64,000 bases of DNA, taken from Tetrastigma voinierianum. Taxonomy: Eukaryota > Streptophyta > Magnoliopsida > Vitales > Vitaceae. Shown one piece after another: positions 38,661-49,500 of the stretch. The notes below the pieces were generated by a model. The model was given only the letters and a program-made list of their open reading frames with translations. It was not told the origin of the DNA and searched no databases. Numbering within the stretch: position 1 is the stretch's first letter; every line of letters starts with the position of its first letter. A program made the position numbers and the translations under genes. Where the stretch lies: positions 1 to 64,000 of the forward strand of contig JAEQBH010009422.1 in NCBI GenBank assembly GCA_016808115.1, written 5' to 3'.

Positions 38661-38679
38661 AGACACTTCACTATGGGCG

Positions 38680-39270
38680 CTCGGTTCATTGCGAAAAAGA
38701 AGGATAAGACCCTTCGATTGTCTCTGACGATTGAATAAGGTTACTATCGAAATCGTGCCCATTACGCAGAAGTTGATGATTTATTGTCCAGTTGAGGAGC
38801 GCGAGTCTACTCGAATGAATAACCATGCGGTTACCATCGGTGAGAGTTAGGGATCACGGATATCCCTAAGGCGGTTAGGGCGCTTTATGGGCACTTTGAG
38901 GGGTTACGGTGATGCCCTTCGGATTGGCGAATGCGCGGCGCATTCATGGATCATCTGTAGGATATTCTGACCTTATTTAGATCAGTTTGTCGTAGTCTTG
39001 GTAGAGCGACGTTTGTCTACTCCCGGTTAAGTGAGACATGAGTATCACTTGAGTTGTGTTCGATTCTTGAGAGACCATGTTTGTACACTAAGTTCGATGT
39101 AAATCGCGGTTTTAACTGCGAGGGGAGATTTTTTGGGACACGTGGTGTCGACCTGCTTAGGAGTGTCGGTCGACTACTTAGAAGAAGGTTGAGCGGTGAT
39201 GAGTTAGGAGAGGCCAGAATGTCAATCTTCGAGATCACGTGGTTTCTTGGGATTGGCGGGGTATCGCAGG
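38680..39270 (+). pseudogene. Ty3/gypsy reverse transcriptase remnant
   Basis: RT landmarks, in order and in shifting frames: a KKKDKTLRL-like stretch at about 38692-38720, LNKVTI at about 38733-38750, a VYS-containing segment and GYHR near 38800-38840, a VMPFGL-type region reduced to CPSDW near 38910, VYSR near 39015, and FLGLAGY at 39244-39264. The catalytic YxDD-type segment is too eroded to identify. It is not functional as read. Confidence 0.65.
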
Positions 39271-39720
39271 AGGCTTCGAGAATGGGCCGAGGTTGTCGTT
39301 CGGGCGGATGTAGGATTTCGCCTACGGGATATGGACTCCATGGTTGGGACGACCCTGACCATAGAGAGAGAAATCGAGGATACTTGGAACAAAGGATACG
39401 GGTGTTGGTAGCAAGAGGGTCGGCTTCCTCTAGTTCGGGGAAGAATGAAGACTACGCTTCCTGCTTGGATTCGGGACTAGGGCCGGGATTGAGCATGGTG
39501 ACGGGATTGCCCGGAGACGGATCTAGGACTTTGGGGCAATGCGATCCGGTTCGCCGTAGGGCGGGAGTATCACGGAGTTCATTCCTCCTTGCAGTGGGTC
39601 GAGGAACTAGTTTCGGTTCGGGGTGCTATCTTAGCACTTCCGACCAACACGAGATAGGCCCAGGGGCGGAGGTGTGGGTCAGTCGAGACCAGTCCAGTGG
39701 TAGCGGCGGGCGTGGTGGAC
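39270..39720 (+). pseudogene. Gag C-terminal fragment, placed after RT
   Basis: DMDSMV followed by TLTIEREIED at about 39330-39378 matches the end of a Tekay gag, followed by an Arg/Gly/Ser-rich tail and a decayed zinc-knuckle region. In an intact element this lies before protease and RT. Here it follows the RT landmarks directly, so the internal order is not colinear. Confidence 0.55.
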
Positions 39721-40319
39721 CTTAGGGTGGTAGACTATTGGTTGTTGATTGTCGAACTTGTGGATGGGTTAGCCGACCGTCGGGTTGTCGATAATAGTGA
39801 ACTGGCCCAGGGTTGTCATACGGAGCCGACGTGGATTTGGGCTTAGAGGTTAAGGCCTTTAGAGAAGCCAGGTTTAGATGTTCTTCCCTAGGATGTAGGG
39901 TGAGGGTTGACCTGATAGGTCGGGATTATGAGTGAGAGATCTCTCAGATTCTTCTCATGGTTATCACGCAGACTTAGAATTGAGTGATAGGAGTCGGGGG
40001 TGACTCGAGGTTTGGATACCCCTTTGGGAATTGCATTGGGTGTTGTTGAGCTGGTAAGGGCTCGGTAAATAGATGTCATTCATGACATGGACTAGATTGA
40101 CGGTCCATTGGATTGTCAGTGATTGTGACCTTGGAGAGATTAGCGTTTACACGCAGCGAGGTTGTGTAGGATGCGTGTTGTATGGATTACATACGGGTGT
40201 TAGAGGTACGTTGTGAGCATGTGTCTGGGTCGTAAGGTTAGAGGAGCAATTGCCCTTAGTGGGGTCGCTGCAAACAAGCGATTAACCTCGGTAGTACTCT
40301 GGATACCTTGCCAGTGTGA

Positions 40320-40920
40320 GCATTGTATGGGAGGCCATGTAGGTCCACTTAGTTGGATGGGCCAGAAGTGGAGGAAACCATCAGTCCCGATTTGATTAGA
40401 GACACCTGCGGTGAGCTTGATACAGCGGCGTCTTCTCACGGCTCGAAGCCGATAGAAAGTTATCGCGATGTCTGACGTCGACCCAGGACCGAGGGTTGGT
40501 GATCTACGTTTTCGCTGGTGATGCCTAGAGAGAGGGTAGTCGGGTTACGTGAGCCGCGGGGAAGCTATCGGCGGGGTTTATTGGACGCTTCGAGATATTC
40601 GAGAGGGTGGCGCGCTTTGCGTCTTAGGTTAGCGTTACTGCTTGCGCGTCTCCGGTGTCGTGAGGTGTTCCAGCGTGCCGTGCTCGGAAATATACTGGAT
40701 CGGTTCGTGTGGTGGATTGGGGACTAGATTGAGGTTGACACTGATGGGACCTTTGAGGAGACACCAGTGTGCATTTTGGATAGCGCGTGATCGGGTTTTG
40801 CGGCCTTGGCCGTGAAGCTAGTGAGGAGTCTTTATGGCGGCACTATAGTGGAGGGTATGCGTGGGACCTTGATGACACGATGCGGGCCACCTATCACTTT
40901 TGTTTAGGGATGAAGGTGCG
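40320..40920 (+). pseudogene. Gypsy integrase C-terminus with chromodomain-like tail
   Basis: About 40325-40470 reads as broken remains of the integrase core end (YGRPCRSPL, then RLLTARSR). From about 40735 the reading DTDGTFEE(T)PVCILDS and VKLVRSL follows, the conserved tail of Tekay/Del chromovirus integrases. The central integrase core and RNase H are not identifiable upstream. Confidence 0.55.
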
Positions 40921-41041
40921 TGGTTTAGTCGTTTGAGATTTAAATGGTAGTTAATGCGTGATAAGTCTGCGTTGCATAATAAATGTGAGTGATGGTGATT
41001 AATCTTTGCAGTTCGGGTCCAATTCGCTACAGAGGGGAGAA

Positions 41042-42971
41042 TGTAAGACCGTGATTCCCCAGAATAAGAGAGCCAATCGTAATTTCGATTACAAAATTGT
41101 AATTTCGGTTAAAATCCGAATTTTTTCTAAATCTCGGATGAAGCAGATTTCATCGTTGGAATCGTCTCGCCAATCTAGTTGCTCACGTAAAATTTCGTAA
41201 TATTTGAGTGGTCGAATTTACACGTTTTTGAGCATCGCGTTTGAGTCTTAGTAAAGCGATTTTTCCGATCTTGACGAGAGTCGCCAGCATATGAAAATAG
41301 CATGCAGTAAATTGGTATGTAGATAAATGATGAAAATGGACCCAGTAGAAATAGTAGAATGTCAAAAGCTGGGAAAGAAGGGACGTAAATGTCATTTTGG
41401 AATGTTAATGAGCTAAATGACAAAAGAGCAAATAGTGCTCATCTTCTTCCTCGAATGGGAGACAAAAAGCAGGAAATGAAGGAGATCACGATGGCTCAGT
41501 TTTGGGAGATTTTAGAGAGAGAGAGCACTTCTCTCTGAAATACACTTGCGATCCGGCCAGTCGGTCTCGGGACGAAGCGGCTGGCTGCAGCGGAGAGGGG
41601 CTTCGGCGTGAATGCGGATTTAGGGTTTCTTCAAACTCCTTGGTAGAGGTTTCTCCCTACTTGGTTTATTCCCTCTTTTAAATACTTTGCAAATGTTTGT
41701 TTGATTGAGGCCGTTTGATCGGTCAACAGGACGGAGTGATATGAATTTTGAGTACCCATTGGAGCGTGCGTGGTACCCGCAGCTGATTGGATTTGCCAAA
41801 TATGGGTGATTTAGTGATAAATCATGGATTGATTTGGATGAGATTGAAATGGCGAGTGAAACAGTTCACTAAGTGAGCCCAGAGCTTGTTTTTGTGTTTT
41901 AGGGAATAATGCGAGGTTTTACTATTCACGGAATAGTGTTCTAAAAATATATTTTTGTGTGAATATATGTTTGGTCAGTGATTTCGAATTAAATTTGATC
42001 GTGTTTGATCGTGCGAAGTGAGCTAATTTTGATGTAGGAGTTGTAAAATTACATAACATGATTGTGTGATTTGAATTATGCGAGTATATTCATGTTTATA
42101 TATTTGCATGTGATTAAACTGTATTGGAACTGGCATACATGCATTCCATATGCAGCGGAACACCTTTAGGATTATAGGAGTGAGTGCATGAAATGAGTCA
42201 CAGAACGATTCGGAGGGTTGTCTAAAACGTTAGTTCAGCAGTTAGTCGGAATTAAAATATCAATGTCCAGACGTGATTAATATTCATCGGAGGGTAGTCC
42301 TGAGCAAATAATATATCCCGTCGTCGGACGGCCCGATTGATATATCATCGGAGGGTTGTCCGCTAATAAAACAATAATTCTCATCTGAGCTTAGGCGAGT
42401 GTGAGAGGTCGGTGAGGACTCGAGGATGCGAGTTGGTCGTAGACATTAGTAGGATCATGCATTTGATTGGATGTGTGTGTTTACTGGAACATTGCTTGCA
42501 CTTGGGTGGTGAGTAGCCCACTTGGGCGATTCTCCTGCGAGCTTTAAGCTCACCGAAGTCGTGGGACTCTTCACAGTACGGGAGCGTGCGAGGACGGCTC
42601 GTCACAGGAATTTGAGATTAGAAGAAAAGCGGTTGTGGCTTTAACTTTGAGCGATATTTACATGTATTAAATTTGAGTATTTTAATATATGTTGTATAAG
42701 AATAAAACACTTTGAACTCTTATGCTTGTGGGTATATAGTTGGATTACATGGATTGGTATGTATTTTTAGTATTGTTATGGGCCCAGTGGCCGTGCTCGT
42801 GTGATTGGATTATATTACCTTGTTAAGGACGGGATATCTAGTCTTGTATTTGGGTAGGCTCTCAGTTTTCAAGGGGCCTACAATCAGACCCTCTGAAGTA
42901 GTCGGGTAACCGCCGTCAGCTTGTATTCGCCAGTTGACAATTGTCGACGATTTTACAGAAATAGGGCGTCA
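41042..42971 (+). repeat. Right (3') LTR of the Tekay-like element
   Basis: Partner of the left LTR, beginning TGTAAGACCG immediately after the polypurine tract and ending near gggcgtca. It carries the same internal tcgtcggacg/atcggaggg cluster at about 42255-42365. Confidence 0.83.
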
Positions 42972-45900
42972 CGAGATGCTTGAGTCCAATAATAAAACCT
43001 GTGGATCATAGGAAATTTTATATATAAATTATGGTAATGAATTTTATTTGTTTTATCCTTTTGGTTGGTATATGTTGCTTTTTGTAAGAGTTCCTGCAAG
43101 AAATTTATTACAGGGAATCCTCGATTCAAGCCATCGGTGTCTGGCCTTAATTCTTATCTTTCCTCCCCCAACAAATGTCATCTTCTTCATTCATTGTTTC
43201 CTGTTCTTCATCTTTCCAAATTACAATATCTTATGATTCTCGGTATCTCTAACTGGATTAGCTGATTAAAACAACTCAGTTATGAACCCAACATTTGTAG
43301 CCTGAAAAAAACAAGATACACTTCCCAATGTTGCAATCTAACATTCATATGTACCGATCAATTCCCTCTCATATAATCTTCAGATTAAAAAAAAAGTGGC
43401 CTAACCATGATTGATTATATTCATCGTGCAAATATAATTTTACAGACATCTGAACCTGATTTTCAGAAACCAAGTCTTTGCAGTCTACTCCCCAAGTATG
43501 ACTCAACTTAGGCGTCCTTTACAAACATTGCTCACGATATTTCCATAAAGAGCTTTCTACATCTTGTCCTTCAAGTCCTGCATAAAATAAGACATTCCCT
43601 AGATCAATATATCATTTTTCACCAATGTTTGCTCGAATTGATCTTGAGGCATTCTCATCTTCCTTGTACTCGACTTTCCAACACCGCCGGTTTACAATAC
43701 CCAGCACATATCTAAAACTTAAAAATCCTTTTTGTTTCTCATAATTCACAAAGATGATGATATGTTTTTTTAATTTCATTAGGAACTTCTTCATCGTAAG
43801 GTCCCCCACTAAAAGCAAGGAAGTCTGCTATGATGGTTCGAAAAGTAATCGATGTCTTGTTGTCGTGTGTGGGAGAATTTAGTAGATGTAAGGTTTGTTT
43901 TGTGTCGATCATCTTTAGTTTTGGATGCATGTCATCATTTTCTTGCACACCCAATGTAATTCTTAATTCTAGTACTCGATTTCTTCACTTATTGTCAAAT
44001 GGGCGATAGTCGTTCTTTCCTATTTCTTTGGATTTCACCAAAAATGGTTTTATTTGCTTTCGAACATTCATATCCTTGCCTCTTCATTCCATCACTTGGT
44101 AGATGGTTTTTGTTCATTCATATAAACATTAAGAATCTTTTAACTCGAAAATATCAGAACATAGGAACTGATACTAGTAGAGAACACAGAATTAGAAATT
44201 TGCAAGTGTTTAGATGTTAACAACTACTACATATGCAATGTAGCTTAGTTATTCTAGGAGTGTTTAACACTAAATATGACTGTGATCATTGTATGAGAAC
44301 CAATGAACCCCAGTGGTATCTTTTCCTGATGCTGCTGGTATGTCATTCATCACCTTCTCCTGGCCCTTCGGGTAAAAAATACCCGTACGGGCGTCACGAA
44401 CCCACCAGTTACCGCCATTTTTCTCCGACCCGGTTCAGATTCTCCTTTGCTTCCTCCCTGTCCAGTTTTCTTGCCTTGTCAAAGGAAGAGCTTTTGCTGT
44501 GGTAGGTCTTTTGTGTCACTGGCCTGCATTTTAGGGGAAGATCAAAGGAAGGAGAATTCAAAAGAAGTCATCAAATCAAACATAGAACTGATGTGTTTTG
44601 CAATGTTAAGCTATCATTGGCTCAAAAACATCATTGGCTCGAAAATTGGGCTAACTTATGTGCAACTCGACTAATCCCATGAGCCCATGAAGTTAACAGC
44701 CGAGTAAACCTTCCAATGAACCTAAGTGGGATTATAAACCCGGAATTCTCAACTATCATATACATGATCCATCTCACAGTCATCATCTAACTGGGATGAC
44801 CATAAGAAAAAAAAATCATTTTCAGGGGATCAGAAAAAGCTTACTTGAGGAACATGGAGTTCATTGTCTGGGCTCCTCTAGAAAACACCCCTGCCATTTC
44901 TCTCTTTCAATGCCTGTGTGGGATTGAGTGATCCATTTTCTCTGTGCTTTGAATGGCATATGTAGAGAGAGAGAGAGAGATGGAGAGTAGAAATCAGTTA
45001 TGAAATGAGACGTCATTTTCTGTTTAGAGAAGTTGGATAAAGAGGGGGAGTTGAAGAATGTGCATTTTGTGGATTACAAAAAGAAAGATGCTGTGCTGTC
45101 ATCCAAAACTCCATAACTCTTATCTTCAACCCTCAGCTCAGCTTTTGGCACATTCCCAACTGCATATATTATGAATGAATATTTCTTCCCCATTCATCTC
45201 TTTTGGATTGGATTGGGTTAGGAATTTTGGATGAATGGGGATTTCCCAATTTACACTTCTTGATAATGGGACCAGCCTCGCTCATTGCAGAGAATCTTTT
45301 ATCCTTTTTCATTGCAACGAAAAAGGCCTTCACGTTTTCACCCATCATTTCGTTGCAAGTTTGAGACTTGTATGCAAAAAACATCTCGAGGTAGTTGTAT
45401 GAATTTATGTACAATTTCTTAAAAATAAACGTTCTTTGGCACTATATTAAGTATGGATTTCTCTCTGTCTGGTAGACATGTTTTAAAGTTGTAAGAGGCC
45501 CATAAGCCAAAACCAAACAATATTTACATGGTTGGGAAGTTACAAATGGTATCATAGTTGATTCTTGACCCTAATGTAGGGTTTGTTCCGTTTGGCCCAA
45601 TCGATGGTGTTTGTTCTTTGTGATGGAATCTCTTGGGATTTCAGGAGGACATTGCGTATACATGTAAATGTTTGTCACATCCTACATTGAATAGGAAAGA
45701 AAATGCTTAATAAGTATGAATTCCTCTCAATCTAATAAATGTATTTGAGTTTTGTTAGATTTGAAGTCATCCATTAAAAAATTTTATTAAAAACGACAAA
45801 GTTAAATAAATTAAGTTTTTTTTTCTTTCCAAAATCCATTATATATTCTAATTTTGATACTAATCCCCGCTCATGCTCTGTTTTTGAATCGATATCTCAT

Positions 45901-46040
45901 AACTTTTTTAAACAGTATTTCGTTATTTTTTTAGGAACCCGAACTTTTCATTGAAAATAATATTTATAAATTACATTTTACTTTCTGTTATTATTCTGAG
46001 ATACTTTTAAATGTTTATTATTGGGAATACTCTAGAAATG

Positions 46041-46079
<39 letters not shown>

Positions 46080-46533
46080 AATCTCAAAAATCTAAAATAT
46101 AACTTTCCACTATTTTTTCGTTCTTCCTTTCCTAGTGCTTTGAAATGGAATGAAAAGCTCATGCCATTACCATCTAGGGGGTTGAAAGAACAAAAACGAT
46201 TAAACCCAGCAATCAAAGAATAGTACAAATTTTGATACAAAAAGAACAAATGGTGGAGATCACATTTACAAACTCAAATGCCCCTCAATCACAGACCCAG
46301 AAAAGAATTACTAACCACTTTACCATCGTCAAACATCACCTAACTCGAGAAATATATGACATCAAAATTAAATAATCAAAGGAAGAGAAAATTTTTACCA
46401 GGAGAAAGAAGAATAGAAGGGAGAGGAAAAAATGCTTACTATGATTACAAGGATTGGGCTGGCAAAATCCACCATGGGTTCTGCTGCTCGCTGTCTAATT
46501 TACAGAGAGAAGGTAGAAGCAGCAAATCATGCA
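42972..46533. other. Relic region between the gypsy element and EXO84B
   Basis: No gene is recognised. The minus-strand frames at 43612-43954 give readable but unfamiliar peptides with no domain I know. There is a (GA)n tract at about 44963-44982 and a (TA)n tract at about 46043-46076. A possible TRIM-type element is listed separately. The last few hundred bases are probably the EXO84B 3' UTR, since that gene ends at 46534 on the minus strand. Confidence 0.45.
45430..45775 (+). mobile_element. Possible TRIM or short LTR-element fragment
   Basis: tggtatcatag at 45547-45557 resembles the plant initiator-tRNA-Met primer binding site (tggtatcagag). It follows an LTR-end-like stretch: attaagtatggatttctc, then agaggcccat, then aatatttacatggttggg. 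About 180 bp later a related phrase recurs (aataagtatgaattcctctc at about 45710), after cacatcctacattg. This would fit a very short internal domain between two partial LTRs. No coding sequence is present. Confidence 0.4.
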
Positions 46534-49500
46534 TTAGGAGCTCCCATGAGATCGGACCGACGAGATCGAATGCGCGGAAACAGAGGCTGTCGGACTGTTC
46601 AAATCCCTATCTCCATTGATGGCTTTTGGTTTTCCACTCAAATCTTTCCATTGCTTCTAAGCATATCTCAGTAAACCACTCATCTTCTCGTAGTTCGCTG
46701 CCAGAAAAATAGGATGTCAGTCTCTGAACAAGGCAAAGAAAAATCAAAACATGCACAAACACATTATTGTTACTCTCTCAATATCCTAAAATGTAAAAAC
46801 AACCCTATGAAATCACTTCTCCAAAGCAACTCCGGTAAGCTTTATGAATGAGGACCATGGCTCAAACATATGTCGAAACCGTCGAAACCGACTAACCCAA
46901 GGCAGTAGGCTGATACCACCGGGATACAATAAAAAAGGGAAACTTGTGTTTCAGTCCATTGATTTGGGAATAATAACAAAAAAGGTATAAAGAATGTAAA
47001 ATACTTCATAGAAAATAATTATGCTTTAAGTATCTTGTCTGAATCTTAATGGCAAACTATAGTACTATCTTAATGTCCCAAGGACTACTACCCCAATGAA
47101 CAGTGAAAAAGTAGTACCTAAAGTTTATTAAGATAGCACCTAGATACTACCATACCTGAAACACAATTAATATCTATAAAACCGTATTGAACCATGTATT
47201 TTGCATTCTTTATACATTCTTTACAATCATTCCCAAATCAATGGGTTGAAACACAAGTTTCCCATCAAAAAATATAATAAGTGTAGGTTGGCTTATAGCA
47301 TTTGAGCGATAAATTTATAAGGGAAAGCTATGTTCTGAAGCTGCCTCCTTCCAATCTATGTTCTTTAACGAGGAAAAAGGTCCATTTCCTAGATTATATG
47401 AACGAGAATACACCATTAAATCTCAACACAAATACCACTGGGAGCTTCTTCCAAAAGTATGGTTGTAAATGTTTACAGCTGATTGCATAAAGCCTAGAGT
47501 AAGGAACTGCTCAAACACATTAAGGCTCCGTTTGGAACCCGAAAAGTACCAAGAAAAGAAAAAAAACTAAGGAAAATGATTTTTTCACGTTTGGTTTCTT
47601 TTAAATTTCTTAGTCCTTACAATAAAGAGAAACAAATAACATATAGAATTAATTTATTAAGTTTAAATCTTTTATTTTCCTCCAAAATTTCCTTTCTTCC
47701 ACTTTTCTTCTCTATTTTCTTTCCTTAGTACTTTCCGGGTTTCAAATTGAGCCTAAATTATTTCAGTTGCAAGGCTAACTGTTAATAAAAGGCTTCACAT
47801 GTACAACTAAGTAGAGGGCCAGCCAGTTTATTTTTATTCTAACATCATACACTTGGGTTTTCAAAAACCAGGCTGACCTCAAGGTGAGGTTCCTCTCTCC
47901 ATTATTGAGATGTACTGTTCCCAGTGTTTGTGCCATCATATGAAACAGAATATTCCACTAAGGGTTGCAACTTAAGCGCGATTAGAATGTTAATCCATGC
48001 CAAACCCACATATTAATATGTCCAGCCAATGTTAGACCAATTCCAAGGTCAGGTTGGAAATTTCCAACCGTGCCTGCTGCCAAGCTCGTAGGCAACTTAG
48101 GATCCATGATTTATCAAATAAAATAATTATTATAAAGCCTTAAAACAATATCATAAAATAACATATTCAGAGTTAAGTATCTTAAAATCATAAAATAAAT
48201 TGTTAGTTACTAATTTAATGGGCATAATTATCTATAAATTCAAATTTCAACCATCAAAGATCCTTAACAATAAAAAAAAAAGGATAAAATCATTACTCTA
48301 ATATAATTAAAACCTAAGAAATGTCAAATTTCTTGCTTAATCATTTTCCTTTTTTTAATTAAAATGGTAAGAATGTAATATAACTATAAATAAATAATTT
48401 AAGGGTTGGGATTCCAAAGGGCTGCCCTTTTTAACCCACATCAGAGATTGGTAGTTTTCTGACACAATCCCAACCCTAACCTGTTCAAACTTTGTCCAAG
48501 CCACTCCGATCTTGGTTGGCAACAGGTTGAGCAAGTTGGACCCATCTAAGTTACCTTAAATCTTTCTAGGTCAGACTTTTTTTTTGGTTTTTGTTTCTTT
48601 TTTTATAAGAAAAGTCAATCCTGGAGAATTTTGGACCGTTTAAACTTACTAAAAGATTATACTTGATCATATGGCTAAACTTATCCAAACCAAATATAAT
48701 TTTTGATACAAGTCTCCAACTAACTTGATGGCTAACAAGCCCTGAACTCGATGCTAATGGATCAAATTAAAGAAGCTTCAGTAACATACCTATATGGATC
48801 CATCCCTGTTGAAGTAAATGCAGTCATAGCTTTAGATATGATCTCATTGACCACTCGGTTCAAATTCCGAGATAAGTAGCGCCCTTGTGAAGCAAAGCAG
48901 ATGACAAACTTCATGTCCAAATAGAGCTACACATGATTTAGCAAGCGAGAGTATTAGGTCAGTTTTAGGAACTCAGCGGAAACAGAGCAGATGCAGATGA
49001 ATGGGGGATTGATTTCAAAAACCTGTTGAAGACCGAGAGGACCTAAGGCTCTTGGCCCTTCCTCGATATCATCCCAAAAGCTTTGGTCTTCAGAAAGCCA
49101 AATAATGACAGTTTCAGTCAGCCGCATTAATAGCAATGTAGCAAATCTTTCCCGGCCTACAAACATGTCTGCTGCTATGCTAGCCATCCTGTTCAGCTTT
49201 ATAAAAAGTTCCTGAAAAATATTGGAAATGGTAAGGAGGGGAAGCCCAAATTTAATATTGATAAATAATATGGCCATTTAGAGCAATAGGTTTTAATTCA
49301 AAAATATCTCCATCAAAATGCTACAGTATTTTTAAAACAAGCACAAGAGACACAATAAAATATGAGTAGCACATATTCACTCAAGCAAGTTATATAAAAA
49401 TCTCACAATAAATTTATTGGTGAAGACGGCTATTTCCATATTGACTAAAAATTCAATAAGCAAGTGATCTCTATTAATTGATATCTGAAAATTTTGTAAT

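Larger units (their letters stand above)
33866..42971 (+). mobile_element. Ty3/gypsy (Tekay/Del-like chromovirus) LTR retrotransposon, decayed and scrambled
   Basis: About 9.1 kb, bounded by two LTRs of about 1.93-1.98 kb. The pol remnants (RT motifs; integrase C-terminus followed by residues like the Tekay chromodomain tail) fix the plus orientation. A polypurine tract, agaggggagaa, sits just before the right LTR at about 41030-41041. After the left LTR there is a poor PBS-like segment near 35856. The internal region has no intact frame, and part of gag lies 3' of RT. No convincing target-site duplication was found. It lies between the receptor kinase and the EXO84B end. Confidence 0.82.

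Noticed and set aside
39054..39725. A 223-residue open frame on the plus strand
   Set aside because: It crosses the RT and gag remnants in the wrong frames for most of its length. The recognisable gag and RT residues are in other frames.
43612..43954. Minus-strand frames that look peptide-like
   Set aside because: I could not match them to any family. Neither has a convincing start or splice context, so I do not call a gene.
46356..46674. Plus-strand open frames of 80-87 residues
   Set aside because: They overlap the antisense of the last EXO84B exon, whose minus-strand reading is clearly the protein.
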